DNA from: Capra hircus
Lineage: Eukaryota > Chordata > Mammalia > Artiodactyla > Bovidae
Assembly: GCF_001704415.2 (NCBI RefSeq)
Contig: NC_030822.1
Coordinates: forward strand, 55,669,345-55,733,344
DNA: 64,000 bases
Reading direction: 5' to 3'
The notes under the pieces were generated by a model. The model was not told the DNA's origin. It saw only the letters and a list, made by a program, of their open reading frames with translations, and did not search any database. The position numbers and the translations under genes are program-made. Shown one piece after another: positions 54,211 to 64,000 of this stretch (positions within the stretch are counted from its first letter, which is position 1; each line of letters opens with the position of its first letter).

Positions 54211-54939
54211 CTAGGACACCCGGTGAGGTCTGGACACGGGCCCAGCAAGGAGCCGCCAGCTTGGGAAGCAGCAGACACTAGCCACCAGAGGAAAAGCTTA
54301 TCTCCCCACTGGGAAGAGAAAGGACACCAAGTTGGCCTCTCTTCCTCTCCCATTTCAAGATGAGTACCTGGTAAGCACCCAGTGCAGCTTCATAACTGCA
54401 TGCCACAGGAAAAAAATGGGGAGTGTGCAGAGATACTTGTCAGTTACATAGGAAATTGACAGTCTGGAAGTTTTTGCTTAAAAACAAGTTAAAATATGTC
54501 ACTTGCTTTTGATTATTTTTTTAAGAGTGCAGTTAGATATGGAGACTTTAGCTTGAATAACCTCAGATTTCTGTGCCGATCAGATGGATCCTGAAACTTC
54601 CTAAGTGCTTCAAGTGTACACATTTTCGCTTGAAAAATTACCAGGTTTGTCTACAGAAAAAATTTCAAACATAAAACACAAAGCTCATTTGAAGAGAGAA
54701 ATTCTCCAATGGAGTGAACCCAGGCTGTCATAAAAAAGTTAAACCAGGCATAAAGGAAAATGTCAGATGTGTGTGGGAGAACCAGCTGTCTCTCCTTTTT
54801 TTTTTTTTAATGTATAAACTAGATCTGATTATAGGCAAATATATGAATGTCTGAAGCTGGGCATCGAGAGGGGCAGAGGTGGGTGAGCCTTGCTCTCCTG
54901 GGTGATGCTGAGCTCTCTCCTGGAGAATACATTTTTTTT
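54211..54939. other. No recognised feature
   Basis: Unique sequence with A- and T-rich patches (12-T run near 54800). Confidence 0.3.
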
Positions 54940-55040
54940 CTTAAACTTCTAAATAAAGCACTCTAGAGTGGCACATTTATAACCAGCGAAGAATTCCTCA
55001 AATAAGAGACGCTGTCAGCTATTTATTTTAAAAGCTTTTT
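54940..55040. promoter_or_regulatory. Candidate conserved non-coding element
   Basis: 'aaataaagcactctagagtgg' (quoted in part) and 'cagctatttattttaaaagc' (a MEF2-like CTATTTATT) lie in repeat-free AT-rich DNA. Inference only. Confidence 0.22.
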
Positions 55041-55349
55041 TCTTGAAAGAGAAGGGGGGAAAAAAATCTCTCCACTTTCCTCCATGTCCCTTCAAAAGGT
55101 TTGTTTGTGAGTGAATTCTTTCCTGGCTTCATTTTCCTTCTTAGGAGACAAGGCTGTCTCATGGCCGGAGAATTACTTCTGCTGCTGCTTCTGTCTCTTC
55201 TCTGCCCTCAGTTGAATCACCTGTCCACTTTCCAGGCAAAAGCGAAGTCGAGTCTCAGCCTTGTGATGTAGGTTGGGGACAGAGAGGCTGGAGTGTATAT
55301 TTGTGGAGACCAAATGGGTTCTTAATGAAATTCCCAAAATAGCACTCAG

Positions 55350-55450
55350 TCAGAAAGAAGGAAGGGAAGAAGAGAGAGAGGGATGGAAGGAGGGAAGGAG
55401 AGCAAAGGAAGGAAGAAGACAGGAAAACAAGAAGAAAAAGAAAAGAATGG
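55350..55450. repeat. Purine-rich (GGAA/GAAA)n tract
   Basis: About 100 bp of almost pure A/G with irregular GGAA/GAGA units just upstream of an L1 fragment. Confidence 0.85.
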
Positions 55451-55466
55451 TTGGAGGGAGAATGAA

Positions 55467-55901
55467 ATAATGCCATTTGTAGCAACATGGATGGACCCTG
55501 AGATGATCATACTAAGTAAAGTAAATTAGACAGAGAAAGACAAATACCATATGACATCACTTCTATGCGGAATCTAAAAAGATGATACAAATAAACTTGT
55601 TTACAAAACAGAAATAGACTCGCAGACATAGAAAACAAACTTACACTTACCAAAGGGGCGAGATCAGGGAGGGATAAGTTAGGGATCTGTATATCTAATA
55701 GATATACACCACTATATATAAAATAGATAAACAACAAGGACCTACCAAACAACACAGGAAACTATATTCAGTATCTTGCAATAACCTATAACAAAAAGAA
55801 TCTAAATATATATATATGTATATATAAGTGAATCACTTTGCTATACACCTGAGGCTAACACAGCGTTGTAAATCAACTATACTTCAATAAAAAAAAAAAA
55901 A
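55467..55901 (+). mobile_element. L1 LINE 3' end, with poly(A)
   Basis: 'tagcaacatggatggaccc' begins at the ORF2 C-terminal region. It continues through the artiodactyl L1 3' UTR ('aaatagataaacaacaagg', 'ctttgctatacacctgagg') and finishes in 'cttcaata' plus about 13 A (55889-55901). A short (TA)n lies near 55806-55827. Confidence 0.88.
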
Positions 55902-56639
55902 GAACAGTTGAGGGGGAAAGGGAAAGAATGTCCTAGTCTAAGGAGCAATGCGGGAATAGCGGCTGGGCCCCAGGTTTTCAACTCATGCTTGCTTTCCAGG
56001 AACCTGTCCCCTTCAGTCCCATTCTAATCATGCCTGAGCTGTAGACTCAACGCCAAGGGCATGGGTGCCCTTCAGTGTTCATTTAGCCCTCCCCTGTGCA
56101 GAAGGGCCCGGATGGAGGGAAGTAAGGCTGAGTCTGCACAGTGACTCCAAAAGTGAAAAGTAAACAGAATGGGCTTGTGTTCATGAACGCACTGCAGAGA
56201 TCTTTACTGGGAGTAGGATAGGAGTGACGCCACATTCCAGGCGATGCTAGTTTGACTGACTTCTTTTTCTTTATAGCAGGTGTTACTTGGGTGCAGCAGA
56301 CATCCCACCAGCTGATGCCAGACAGACGTGGTAAAACAGTAACCTGCCTGCTGCCCTCCTTTCCCCGAGCCCCCTCTATTAAAACCTTGTCAGTTCCTCA
56401 AGCTCCAGCTCACCATTTTTCCTCTTGCCCAGTGAGGACCCATCTCTTCCTAGAAATGCTTTACTCACACTTCAGAAATGGCGTCTGATCCCCTTCTGGG
56501 CTGAGTTAGTTATTTGGATACACAGCCAAGGTGAAGGCTAGGTCTACTCCCTTTTTGTATTTCCCACAGGGTTTGGTGCAAGCTAGGTGTTCAACAGGAA
56601 GAGTCACGGAATTGCTAAGTGCCCCAACATGTCCTGAGC
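55902..56639. other. No recognised feature
   Basis: Unique sequence. A 78-codon frame at 56252-56488 has no recognisable domain. Confidence 0.3.
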
Positions 56640-56850
56640 CATGGGAAGATAGGCTTTGATGGTGTTACTGCTAATCCTCACAACAACCCCAGGAGGAGAT
56701 GCTATGTCATCCTCACTTCAGGGATGAGCCTACTGAGCTACCGGGATTGACCTTGAACTTGCCCGTGGTCATGCGGTTTCAAACCAGGATTTCAACTGGC
56801 ATCTGGGATTGAAACCTTCTTGTTTTGACCACTACACAAAGTCCTCAAAA
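56640..56850 (-). repeat. MIR SINE fragment
   Basis: 'taatcctcacaacaacccc', 'aggaggagatgctatgtcatcc' (quoted in part) and 'cttcttgttttgaccactac' are antisense MIR. Confidence 0.65.
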
Positions 56851-56942
56851 GCTTCACCAGCTACTTAGGGTTATCAGCTAGAACAACTGAGTCAACATTT
56901 TATTATGTTCAATAGTCCAACTCTAAGACCATTCATTAGCCC

Positions 56943-56963
56943 TATATATGTGTGTGTGTGTGT
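56943..56963. repeat. (TA)n/(TG)n microsatellite
   Basis: 'tatatatgtgtgtgtgtgtg' run. Confidence 0.85.
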
Positions 56964-57325
56964 TGACCATGTTTATACTGGGTTCTTCTTATACCCACCT
57001 TCCTCTACACCCTCCCTAGAATTGCACAGTTGAGCATCCCGCAGGCTTCAGATATGGCTCTGCAAGACCCCAAACCCTTATTCTTTCCACCAGATCACAA
57101 TGGAAGGGGGTCAGAACATCAGAGGGAAGATCAGAGTCTCAAGTCTTCACTCACCTACCTCGCAGGGTCATTATGAACAAAATAAATGAGTTGTGGGAGT
57201 AAACCATACAGTGTGGAGAATATAGACCATAATTATGTAATATCTACGTATGGTGGCAGATGGTAACCAGATTATCGTGGTGATCATTTTGAAATGTATA
57301 GAAATATAGAATTACTATGTTGTAT

Positions 57326-57595
57326 GCTACTGCTAAGTGGCTTCAGTCGTGTCTGACTCTGTGCAACCCCATAGACGGCAGCCCACCAGGCTCCCCCATC
57401 CCTGGGATTCTCCAGGCAAGAACACTGGAGTGGGTTGCCATTTCCTTCTCCAATGCATGAAAGTGAAAAGTGAAAGTGAAGTCGCTCAGTCGTGTCTGAC
57501 TCTTCGCGACCCCATGGACTGCAGCCTACCAGGCTCCTCCGTCCATGCGATTTTCCAGGCAAGAGTACTGGAGTGGGGTGCCATCACCTTCTCCG
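57326..57595 (-). mobile_element. BOV-A2 SINE, full dimer, with perfect target-site duplication
   Basis: Reverse dimer without a long AGC tail ('gctactgctaag' at its 3' end). It is flanked by perfect 12-bp repeats 'actatgttgtat' at 57314-57325 and 57596-57607. Confidence 0.97.
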
Positions 57596-57758
57596 ACTAT
57601 GTTGTATACCAGGACATAAATAGTGCTGTAGGTTAATTGTGCTTCAACAACAAACAAACAGATATACAAACAAACTAACAGAAAAAGAGATCAGATTTGT
57701 GGTTACCAGAGGTGGGGGTTTGGGAGAGGGGGAATTGGATAAAGGCAGTCAAAAGGTC

Positions 57759-58034
57759 GGAGAAGGCAATGGCAACCCACTCCAGTACTCTTGCCTGGAA
57801 AATCCCATGGATGAAGGGGTCTGGTAGGCTGCAGTCCATGGGGTCGCTAAGAGTCAGGCACAACTGAGCGACTTCACTTTCACTTTTCAGTTTCATGCAC
57901 TGGAGAAGGAAAAGGCAACCCACTCCAGTGTTCTTCCCTGGAGAGTCCCAGGGACGGGGGAGCCTGGTGGGCTGCCGTCTATGGGGTCGCACAGAGTCGG
58001 ACACAACTGAAGCGACTTAGCAGCAGCAGCAGCA
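57759..58034 (+). mobile_element. BOV-A2 SINE, full dimer, with perfect target-site duplication
   Basis: Forward dimer ending in (AGC)6. It is flanked by perfect repeats 'cagtcaaaaggt' at 57746-57757 and 58036-58047. Confidence 0.97.
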
Positions 58035-58424
58035 GCAGTCAAAAGGTAAAAACTTCTAGTTGTAAGATAAATAAGTACTAGAGGTATAATGCATAACACG
58101 ATAAATATAATTAAGAAACTGCTGTATGTTATACGTGAAAGTTAAGAGAGTAGCTCAGTGTTCTTCACAAGGAGAAAACAGACATACTCTTCTATTTCTT
58201 TAATGTTGTATCTATATGAGATGGTGGAAGTTCACCAAACCTATTGTGGTAATCATTTCATGATGGATGAAAGTCAAATCATTATGTTGTACACTTTAAA
58301 CCTATACAGTGCTGTCTGTTAAAACATTAAATGAGATAAATGAAACATATTTACAATAGGGCGTGGCACAAAATTATCCATGGTAATGATAGGAATTACT
58401 TTACAGTTAGGGCACTGTGAAGTT

Positions 58425-58520
58425 CAGGGTGAGTCCTATCCATCTGAGATCTGGCATCTCAAACTCTGCTTTCTCCATGAAGCCCTCTGAGACAGATCCA
58501 ACCCCAAAGATTCCTCTTGT
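58425..58520 (+). repeat. L2 LINE fragment
   Basis: 'ctgctttctccatgaagccc' then 'tctgagacagatccaaccc' is the L2 C-terminal/3' UTR pattern. Confidence 0.5.
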
Positions 58521-58574
58521 CTGAAGGTGTCACACGGCCCATCCATAGAGAAAACATGCCCCCTCATAATGTCC

Positions 58575-58665
58575 CTGGGGAGAATCCCAGGGGCAGGGGA
58601 GCCTGGTGGGCTGCCCGTCTATGGGGTCACACAGAGTCGGACACAACTGAAGCGACTTAGCTGCA
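58575..58665 (+). mobile_element. BOV-A2 SINE, right monomer fragment
   Basis: Second-monomer sequence only: 'gagaatcccaggggcagggg', 'acacaactgaagcgacttag' and one 'ctgc' instead of an AGC array. Confidence 0.88.
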
Positions 58666-58709
58666 TATTGTGCCCTGGCGGTTCTGTAAGGGATTCCTAA
58701 GTGTGGGGT

Positions 58710-58720
58710 GGGGGGGGGGG
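58710..58720 (+). repeat. (G)11 homopolymer
   Basis: Eleven G after 'gtggggt', then 'cggcttcc'. Possible G-quadruplex. Confidence 0.85.
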
Positions 58721-58864
58721 CGGCTTCCAGAAGGGCACAGACTCTTGTGGTGGTTAAGCCCCCGGTCTCTGGTGTGGTCCAGCACCTCTCTGTGCAGCTG
58801 TCCAGCTTGGGCGCTGATGCCTCCAGGGGGCGCCACTCTCAACAACTACAACTGCACAGAGTCC

Positions 58865-59010
58865 TCTGGGCCCTGACTCTGGGTGATCTTGAGTCAAACA
58901 ACCCTGAGTTCACAGCCAGGCTGTTATCACCTGTGATCTTAGACACCTTATTTAGTTCTCTAATCCCAGTTTTCTCACCTGCAAGATGGGGATAGAGGGG
59001 ACCCCCCTCT
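58865..59010 (+). repeat. MIR SINE fragment
   Basis: 'ctctaatcccagttttctcacc' (quoted in part) then 'tgcaagatggggatagagg' is the forward MIR 3' core. Confidence 0.62.
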
Positions 59011-59050
59011 CCTAGGGTTGCTGTGAGGGAAGGGTGGAGGGAGGTAGTAT

Positions 59051-59579
59051 GTTTCAGTGACTAAGCGCAAAACCTGCATGGGCAGGCACTCGAATAACAT
59101 CAGGCATTATTTTTAGAGTCTGAACAGAGGGGAGGGCACAGAGGTCGTGCTCGACAGATGGCCACTGACGGATGAATTTCTGCCCTAGAAGGCCTGGACG
59201 GGGCTCCTCCTCCATGGCATTCTGCTTGAACAAGCCAGTGTGACTATAGCAGGGGCAGCTCTGAGCACAGGCTAAGGAGACAGGAGAAGGGAAGAAGGGA
59301 AAGGACCAAAAGACACGTGTCAAAGGCTCCTTGCGTTGCCCCTCAGACTGCGGGCACAGGCTTCCAGAGGGCAAGGCTGCCCTCTGTGTCTGCCCTGCCA
59401 GCATGGTGCCTGACCCAGGAATCCCAGCTCTTGGTGACGTGGCTGCCCATGCACCTGTCACGTCTCGCCACGAGGAGGGGCTCTGAGAGCCACTTTCCAG
59501 GCCTCAAGTGTGTATCCACTTCATTGACAGAGAGCTACGGGGAATATTTGCAGTGATGGACATGGCTCTGCTTTGGGAT
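59051..59579. other. No recognised feature
   Basis: Unique GC-richer sequence. A 135-codon minus-strand frame has no recognisable domain. Confidence 0.3.
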
Positions 59580-59790
59580 TCAGGTGTCTTGGATCCTGGT
59601 GTGAGTCCAGTGGGTCTCCTCGGATCCTCACTGCTTCTGCTGGCCTCAGGCTACTTGTCTCAACATAGGAACAGCTAGCAAATCCTCTGCCTGCCTTGGG
59701 AGGTTACTGGAAACCCCAAATGAGATAACATATAAGGGAGCTTTGGAAGGTATAAGGAGCCACTTGGAAGCAAAGGAAAGGATCATAAGC
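59580..59790 (+). repeat. Possible MIR SINE fragment
   Basis: 'tgggattcaggtgtcttgg' and 'aatgagataacatataaggg' resemble the two ends of MIR, with little similarity between. Confidence 0.4.
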
Positions 59791-59807
59791 CTAATACATG
59801 TAATTTT

Positions 59808-60122
59808 GTGTTGCTGTCCAGTCGCCAAGTCATGTCCTGCTTTGCAGCCCCAAGGACTACAGCATGCCAGGCTCCTCTGTCCTCCACTGTCTTGAAGAGT
59901 TTGCTCAAATTCTGTCCATTGAATCGGTGATGCTATCTAACCATCTCATCCTCTGCAACTTCCTTCTTTTCTTTTGCTTTCAATCTTTCTCAGCATCAGA
60001 GTCTTTTTGCATCAGGTGGCCAAAGTATGCGAGCTTCAGCATCAGTCCTTCCAATGAATATTTGGGGCTGGTTTCCTTTAGGATTGACTGATTTGATCTC
60101 CTTGCAGTCCAAGGGATTCTCA
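59808..60122 (-). mobile_element. BovB 3'-end fragment, diverged
   Basis: 'attgaatcggtgatgctatc', 'aggtggccaaagtatgcgagc' (quoted in part) and 'tccttgcagtccaagggattc' are antisense BovB. The usual tail and C-terminal coding part are heavily mutated, so this is an older copy. Confidence 0.88.
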
Positions 60123-60739
60123 ATAAATATAACAACAATTATATTTAAGTATAATAAAAATTATTGTTATGTCCCAAGCAAGATCCATGGACCTTAAACT
60201 TCTGTAATGCTTGCGCGTATACCCCTCTGGTAAGAGTATGTGTAAGCTGGTATCAGAAGGCTTAAAGTGGCTATCTTTAAAACAATCTCAGAAGAGAACT
60301 ACAGGCAGGGGGGAAAGGATGTGCAAAGGCCCTGTGGTAGGGAGGAGCCTTTGAATGTTCTAGGAACCTGCAGACCACAGTATGCTGCAGCGCAGTGAAC
60401 TGGCAGCATTGGAGAGAGAAGTGATACACAACAGGGGCTCAAAAACACATGGTGAATGAATGAACGAGCTGGTAAAGGAATGAAGCTTCTGTTGGGGTCT
60501 TGGGATCCCACCCTTTTCTAGGGGTTAACATCTTTCCCTTGCTGCTGCAGTCTCGAGGGACCCCATCCTGGACTCTCTGTGGGGCTGCCCACTCTACTGG
60601 TAGAGACCCCCCTGTGTGCTCCACCAGCTCACCTGGCGCTCAGACGCCAGCAGGAAGCTCTGGCCTTCACACTTGGCTGACCCTGTCCAGCTTGCCCGCC
60701 CTAGGAGCCCCTCCTGCTCCGGTTCCCCCAGGGGACCAC
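60123..60739. other. No recognised feature
   Basis: Unique sequence, GC-richer from 60480. 'tgaatgaatgaacgagc' near 60455 is a possible relic of an L2 end. Confidence 0.3.
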
Positions 60740-61190
60740 AGCCCATGTTTATGAAAAGCGAACATGTCATTCAAATCGGCACCTCTGGCTTTACGCCGCT
60801 GAGGATCAGGAGTCACTATTTTTACCGCTCCTTGCTGTCACTGGACTTTACAAGCAAAGGCTGGTCTCCCCTTCGGCAGTTCCTGGAACCTCGCAGACAG
60901 TAATGAGTCTGGGGTTGGTGTTAAGCTCAGATGTCAAACAGAGTGGCCAGGGCCTCCCGAAACGCAGAGAGAGCCGCGAGCTTCTCCCTCTACAAGGTCA
61001 GCTTGTGTGTAACACTTCATTAAATTGCTCAAACACTGAGCCGTGTCTTTAACCAATACCTTTAATGTCATTTTCTGCAGACTTAATAGAAGAGCATTAG
61101 CATACCTGTCAAGTCTTCCCATTTAAACTTCGAAGCGAGTGAAGTTTAAAGTGCCTCCTTGAGCCCACAGTGGATTTAGCTTCAAACTTT
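60740..61190. promoter_or_regulatory. Candidate conserved non-coding element
   Basis: 450 bp without repeats, containing unusual ordered sequence such as 'gaacatgtcattcaaatcgg' (POU-like ATTCAAAT), 'cacttcattaaattgctc', 'tctttaaccaatacctttaa' and 'catttaaacttcgaagcgag'. The 61080-61150 part holds a near-palindrome 'aaacttcgaagc...gaagtttaaa'. Several CpGs survive, which is uncommon in decaying repeat DNA. This is my strongest conserved-element candidate, but conservation cannot be tested here. Confidence 0.35.
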
Positions 61191-61194
61191 GGTT

Positions 61195-61232
61195 TAAGAA
61201 AAAGAAAAAAAAAAAAAAGAGAGAGAAGGAGG
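61195..61232. repeat. A-rich and (GA)n tract
   Basis: 'aagaaaaag', a run of about 15 A, then 'gagagagaaggagggggaa'. Confidence 0.85.
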
Positions 61233-61554
61233 GGGAATCCTCTGAGGGTCTGTATGACGAAGTAGAGAATGTTCTTGAGTGCTATCTCCTTCCAAGTCTG
61301 TCTTCTTGCCTCCAGGAAGTATGCCTAGGTTACAAACAGTGGAAGGCAAGCCTCTGAGTAGACTAAGAAGTGACCTTTCGTTGTCTCAGATTTACAGACT
61401 AGATGGAGCCCCAGGAGGTCAATTAGTCCATTCCCCTGTCCCCCAGTCACATAGCTTAGAGCAGGGCATTGAACCATTCTAAGGCAGACATAAAAACCAA
61501 GGCAAAGAGCAGTATTAGGAGCATATATTCCTGGTCACACAGACAATTAAAATG
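61233..61554. other. No recognised feature
   Basis: Unique sequence. 61390-61480 is weakly MIR-like. Confidence 0.3.
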
Positions 61555-61785
61555 ATTTGGGGTTGGGGAGAGGGCTAAATTAGGAGTTTGGGATTAATAG
61601 ATACACATCATTATATATAAAATAGATAAACAACAAGGGCCTACTGTATAGCCCAGAGAACTATATTCAATATCTTGTAATAAACTATTGTGGAAAAGTA
61701 TCTGAAAAGGACTACTTTGTATAACACCTGAAACTAACACCTAAACTAACTTTGCACTGTACCTGACACACTGTAAATTGACTGA
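61555..61785 (+). mobile_element. L1 LINE 3' UTR fragment
   Basis: 'taggagtttgggattaatag', 'aaatagataaacaacaaggg' and 'taacacctgaaactaacac' are the artiodactyl L1 3' UTR, as in the copy at 55.5 kb. The A tail is missing. Confidence 0.85.
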
Positions 61786-61786
61786 G

Positions 61787-61989
61787 TGCTAAGTCACGTC
61801 AGTCGTGTCTGAGTCTTTGTGACCCCATGGACAGTAGCTTGCCAGGCTCCTCTGTCCATGGGATTCTCCAGACAAGAATACTGGAGTCGGTTGCCATTTC
61901 CTCCTCCAGGGGATCTTCCCAAGCCCAGGATCGAAGCTGAGACTCATGTTTCCTGCATTGGCAGGTGGGTTATTTACCATGAGCGCCAT
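61787..61989 (-). mobile_element. Bov-tA SINE, head damaged
   Basis: Reverse copy whose tRNA head is altered ('ttatttaccatgagcgccatc'). It is placed directly against the BovB 3' tail with no spacer. Confidence 0.9.
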
Positions 61990-64000
61990 CTCAGTTCAGT
62001 TCAGTTCAGTCGCTCAGTCGTGTCCGACTCTTTGCGACCCCATGAATCGCAGCACGCCAGGCCTCCCTGTCCATCACCAACTCCTGGAGTTCACTCAGAC
62101 TCACGTCCATCGAGTCAGTGATGCCATCCAGCCATCTCATCCTCTGTCAGCCCCTTCTCCTTCCGCCCCCAATCCCTCCCAGCATCAGAGTCTTCCAATG
62201 AGTCAACTCTTCGTATGAGGTGGCCAAAGTACTGCAGTTTCAGCTTTAGCATCATTCCTTCCAAAGAAATCCCAGGGCTGATCTCCTTCAGAATGGACTG
62301 GTTGGATCTCCTTGCAGTCCAAGGGACTCTCAAGAGTCTTCTCCAACACCACACTTCAAAAGCATCAATTCTTTGGTGCTCAGCCTTCTTCACAGTCCAA
62401 CTCTCACATCCATACATGACCACAGGAAAAACCATAGCCTTGACTAGACAGACCTTAGTCAGCAAAGTAATGTCTCTGCTTTTGAATATGCTATCTAGGT
62501 TGGTCATAACTTTTCTTCCAAAGAGTAAGTGTCTTTTAATTTCATGGCTGCAGTCACCATCTGCAGTGATTTTGGAGGCCCCAAAAATAAAGTCTGACAC
62601 TGTTTCCACTGTTTCCCCATCTATTTCCCATGAAGTGATGGGACTGGATGCCATGATCTTCGTTTTCTGAATGTTGAGCTTTAAGCCAACTTTTTCACTC
62701 TCCTCTTTCACTTTCATCAAGAGGCTTTTTAGCTCCTCTTCACTTTCTGCCATAAGTGTGGTGTCATCTGCATATCTGAGGTGATTGATATTTCTCCCAG
62801 CAATCTTGATTCCAGCTTGTGTTTCTTCCAGTCCAGCATTTCTCATGATGTACTCTGCATATAAGTTAAATAAGCAGGGTGACAATATATAGCCTTGACA
62901 TACTCCTTTTCCTATTTGGAACCAGTCTGTTGTTCCATGTCCAGTTCTAACTGTTGCTTCCTGACCTGCATACAGATTCCTCAAGAGGCAGGTCAGGTGG
63001 TCTGGTATTCCCATCTCTTTCAGAATTTTCCACAGTTTATTGTGATCCACACAGTCAAAGGCTTGGCATAGTCAATAAAGCATGTGTTTCTGGAACTCTC
63101 TTGCTTTTTCCATGATCCAGCGGATGTTGGCAATTTGATCTCTGGTTCCTTTGCCTTTTCTAAAAGCAGCTTGAACATCAGGAATTTCACGGTTCACGTA
63201 TTGCTGAAGCCTGGCTTGGAGAATTTTGAGTGTTACTTTACTAGCGTGTGAGATGAGTGCAATTGTGTGGTAGTATGAGCATTCTTTGGGATTGGAATGA
63301 AAACTGACCTTTTCCAGTCCTGTGGCTCTTGCTGAGTTTTCCAAATTTGCTGGCATATTGAGTGGAGCACTTTCATAGCATCATCTTTCAGGATTTGAAA
63401 TAGTTCCACTGGAATGCCATCACCTCCACTAGCTTTGTTCGTAGTGATGCTTTCTAAGGCCCACTTGACTTCACATTCCAAGATGTCTGGCTCTAGATTA
63501 GTGATCACACCATTGTGATTATCTGGGTTGTGAAGATCTGTTTTGTACAGTTCTTTTGTGTATTCTTGCCACGTCTTCTTAATATCTTCTGCTTCTGTTA
63601 GGTCCATACCATTTCTGTCCTTTATCCATCTTTGCATGAAATTTTCCCTTGGTGTCTCTAATTTTCTTGAAGAGATCTCTAGTCTTTCCCATTCTGTTCT
63701 TTTCCTCTATTTCTTTGCATTGATCTCTGAGGAAGGCTTTCTTATCTCTTCTTGCTATTCTCTGGAACTCTGCATTCAGATGCTTATATCTTTCCTTTTC
63801 TCCTTTGCTTTTCACTTCTCTTCTTTTCACAGCTATTTGTAAGGCCTCCCCAGACAGCCATTTTGCTTTTTTGCATTTCTTTTCCATGGGGATGGTCTTG
63901 ATCCCTGTCTCCTGTACAATGTCATGAACCTCATTCCACAGTTTATCAGGCACTCAGTCTATCAGATCTAGTCCCTTAAATCTATTTCTCACTTCCACTG
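61990..64000 (-). mobile_element. BovB LINE, runs off the right edge
   Basis: Reverse copy from its (CAGTT)n tail (about 61993-62010) through the reverse transcriptase and linker to the endonuclease end at the window boundary. The 5' part lies outside the window. It has a 17-nt loss at a direct repeat near 63285 ('attctttgggattgg'). Confidence 0.95.
62115..63953 (-). pseudogene. BovB linker and reverse transcriptase, broken
   Basis: Same protein as the 44 kb copy, read right to left. The linker frame is 63953-63579. The fingers region is split between 63637-63233 and 63356-63072. The palm and C-terminus are 63050-62115 (311 residues), with intact YADD (complement at 62763-62774). Breaks visible are a 1-nt deletion near 63062 inside motif A, the 17-nt deletion near 63285, and a 2-nt deletion near 62192 in the C-terminal region. 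Two stops are shared with other copies: TGA at 63954-63956 between endonuclease and linker (also at 43972 in the 44 kb copy), and TGA at 62147-62149 near the C-terminus (also in the copies at 37.5 and 39.4 kb). Confidence 0.92.

Larger units (their letters stand above)
57185..58340 (+). mobile_element. L1M LINE 3' region carrying two SINEs
   Basis: L1 3' UTR pieces at 57185-57325 ('cataattatgtaatatctac'), 57596-57757 ('gagatcagatttgtggttac') and 58036-58340 ('tctttaatgttgtatctat', 'acactttaaacctatacag') join into one collinear element once the two BOV-A2 insertions and their duplications are removed. Confidence 0.8.

Noticed and set aside
57639..58004. Frames of 62-109 codons around the BOV-A2 copies
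   Set aside because: They are translations of the SINE consensus, which is nearly stop-free in some frames. Equivalent peptides recur at every Bov-tA and BOV-A2 copy in the window.
60439..60903. Pro/Ser-rich frames of 61-95 codons as a possible exon
   Set aside because: No recognisable domain, both strands open to a similar extent, and no convincing splice signals tied to a consistent frame.

Overview
This window is ruminant nuclear DNA, almost certainly from a bovid. The evidence is the combination of BovB (RTE-clade) LINEs, Bov-tA SINEs and dimeric BOV-A2 SINEs with AGC tails, lying on a background of mammal-wide L2, MIR, L1M, MaLR/ERVL and hAT remnants. The species cannot be fixed from sequence alone. 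I found no convincing host protein-coding exon, no tRNA or rRNA gene and no CpG island. The window reads as intergenic or intronic DNA whose only sizeable reading frames belong to retrotransposons.

Layout. 0-12 kb: an ERVL-type pol remnant (about 0.5-1.8 kb), a candidate conserved AT-rich element near 2.4 kb, then scattered MIR/L2/Bov-tA/CHR copies. 12-24 kb: two L1 tails, L2 and MIR fragments, a long repeat-poor GC-richer stretch (18.2-21.3 kb) and a 30-bp minisatellite at 22.0 kb. 24-32 kb: a decayed BovB, two MaLR LTRs and a cluster of Bov-tA copies. 32-36 kb: mostly unique sequence with MIR/L2. 36-47 kb: a retrotransposon pile-up with a good BovB (37.5-39.3 kb), a convergent BovB fragment, and an inferred four-level nest (old L1, inside it a twin-primed L1, inside that an old minus-strand BovB, inside that a nearly full-length plus-strand BovB). 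47-61 kb: L2, MIR, MER5A-like, L1 tails, three full BOV-A2 copies (two with clear target-site duplications) and several candidate conserved elements. 62-64 kb: a minus-strand BovB that runs off the window edge.

The BovB copies are the only elements with recognisable enzymes. An AP-type endonuclease domain with all its key residues visible is followed by a reverse transcriptase domain with a YADD active site. Every copy is broken. The most interesting point is that some stop codons are shared between copies, so they were probably present in the source element rather than acquired after insertion. I did not find a previously undescribed multi-gene system. Repeat family names come from remembered consensus sequences, not a database search, and boundaries are approximate to a few tens of bases unless a target-site duplication fixes them.
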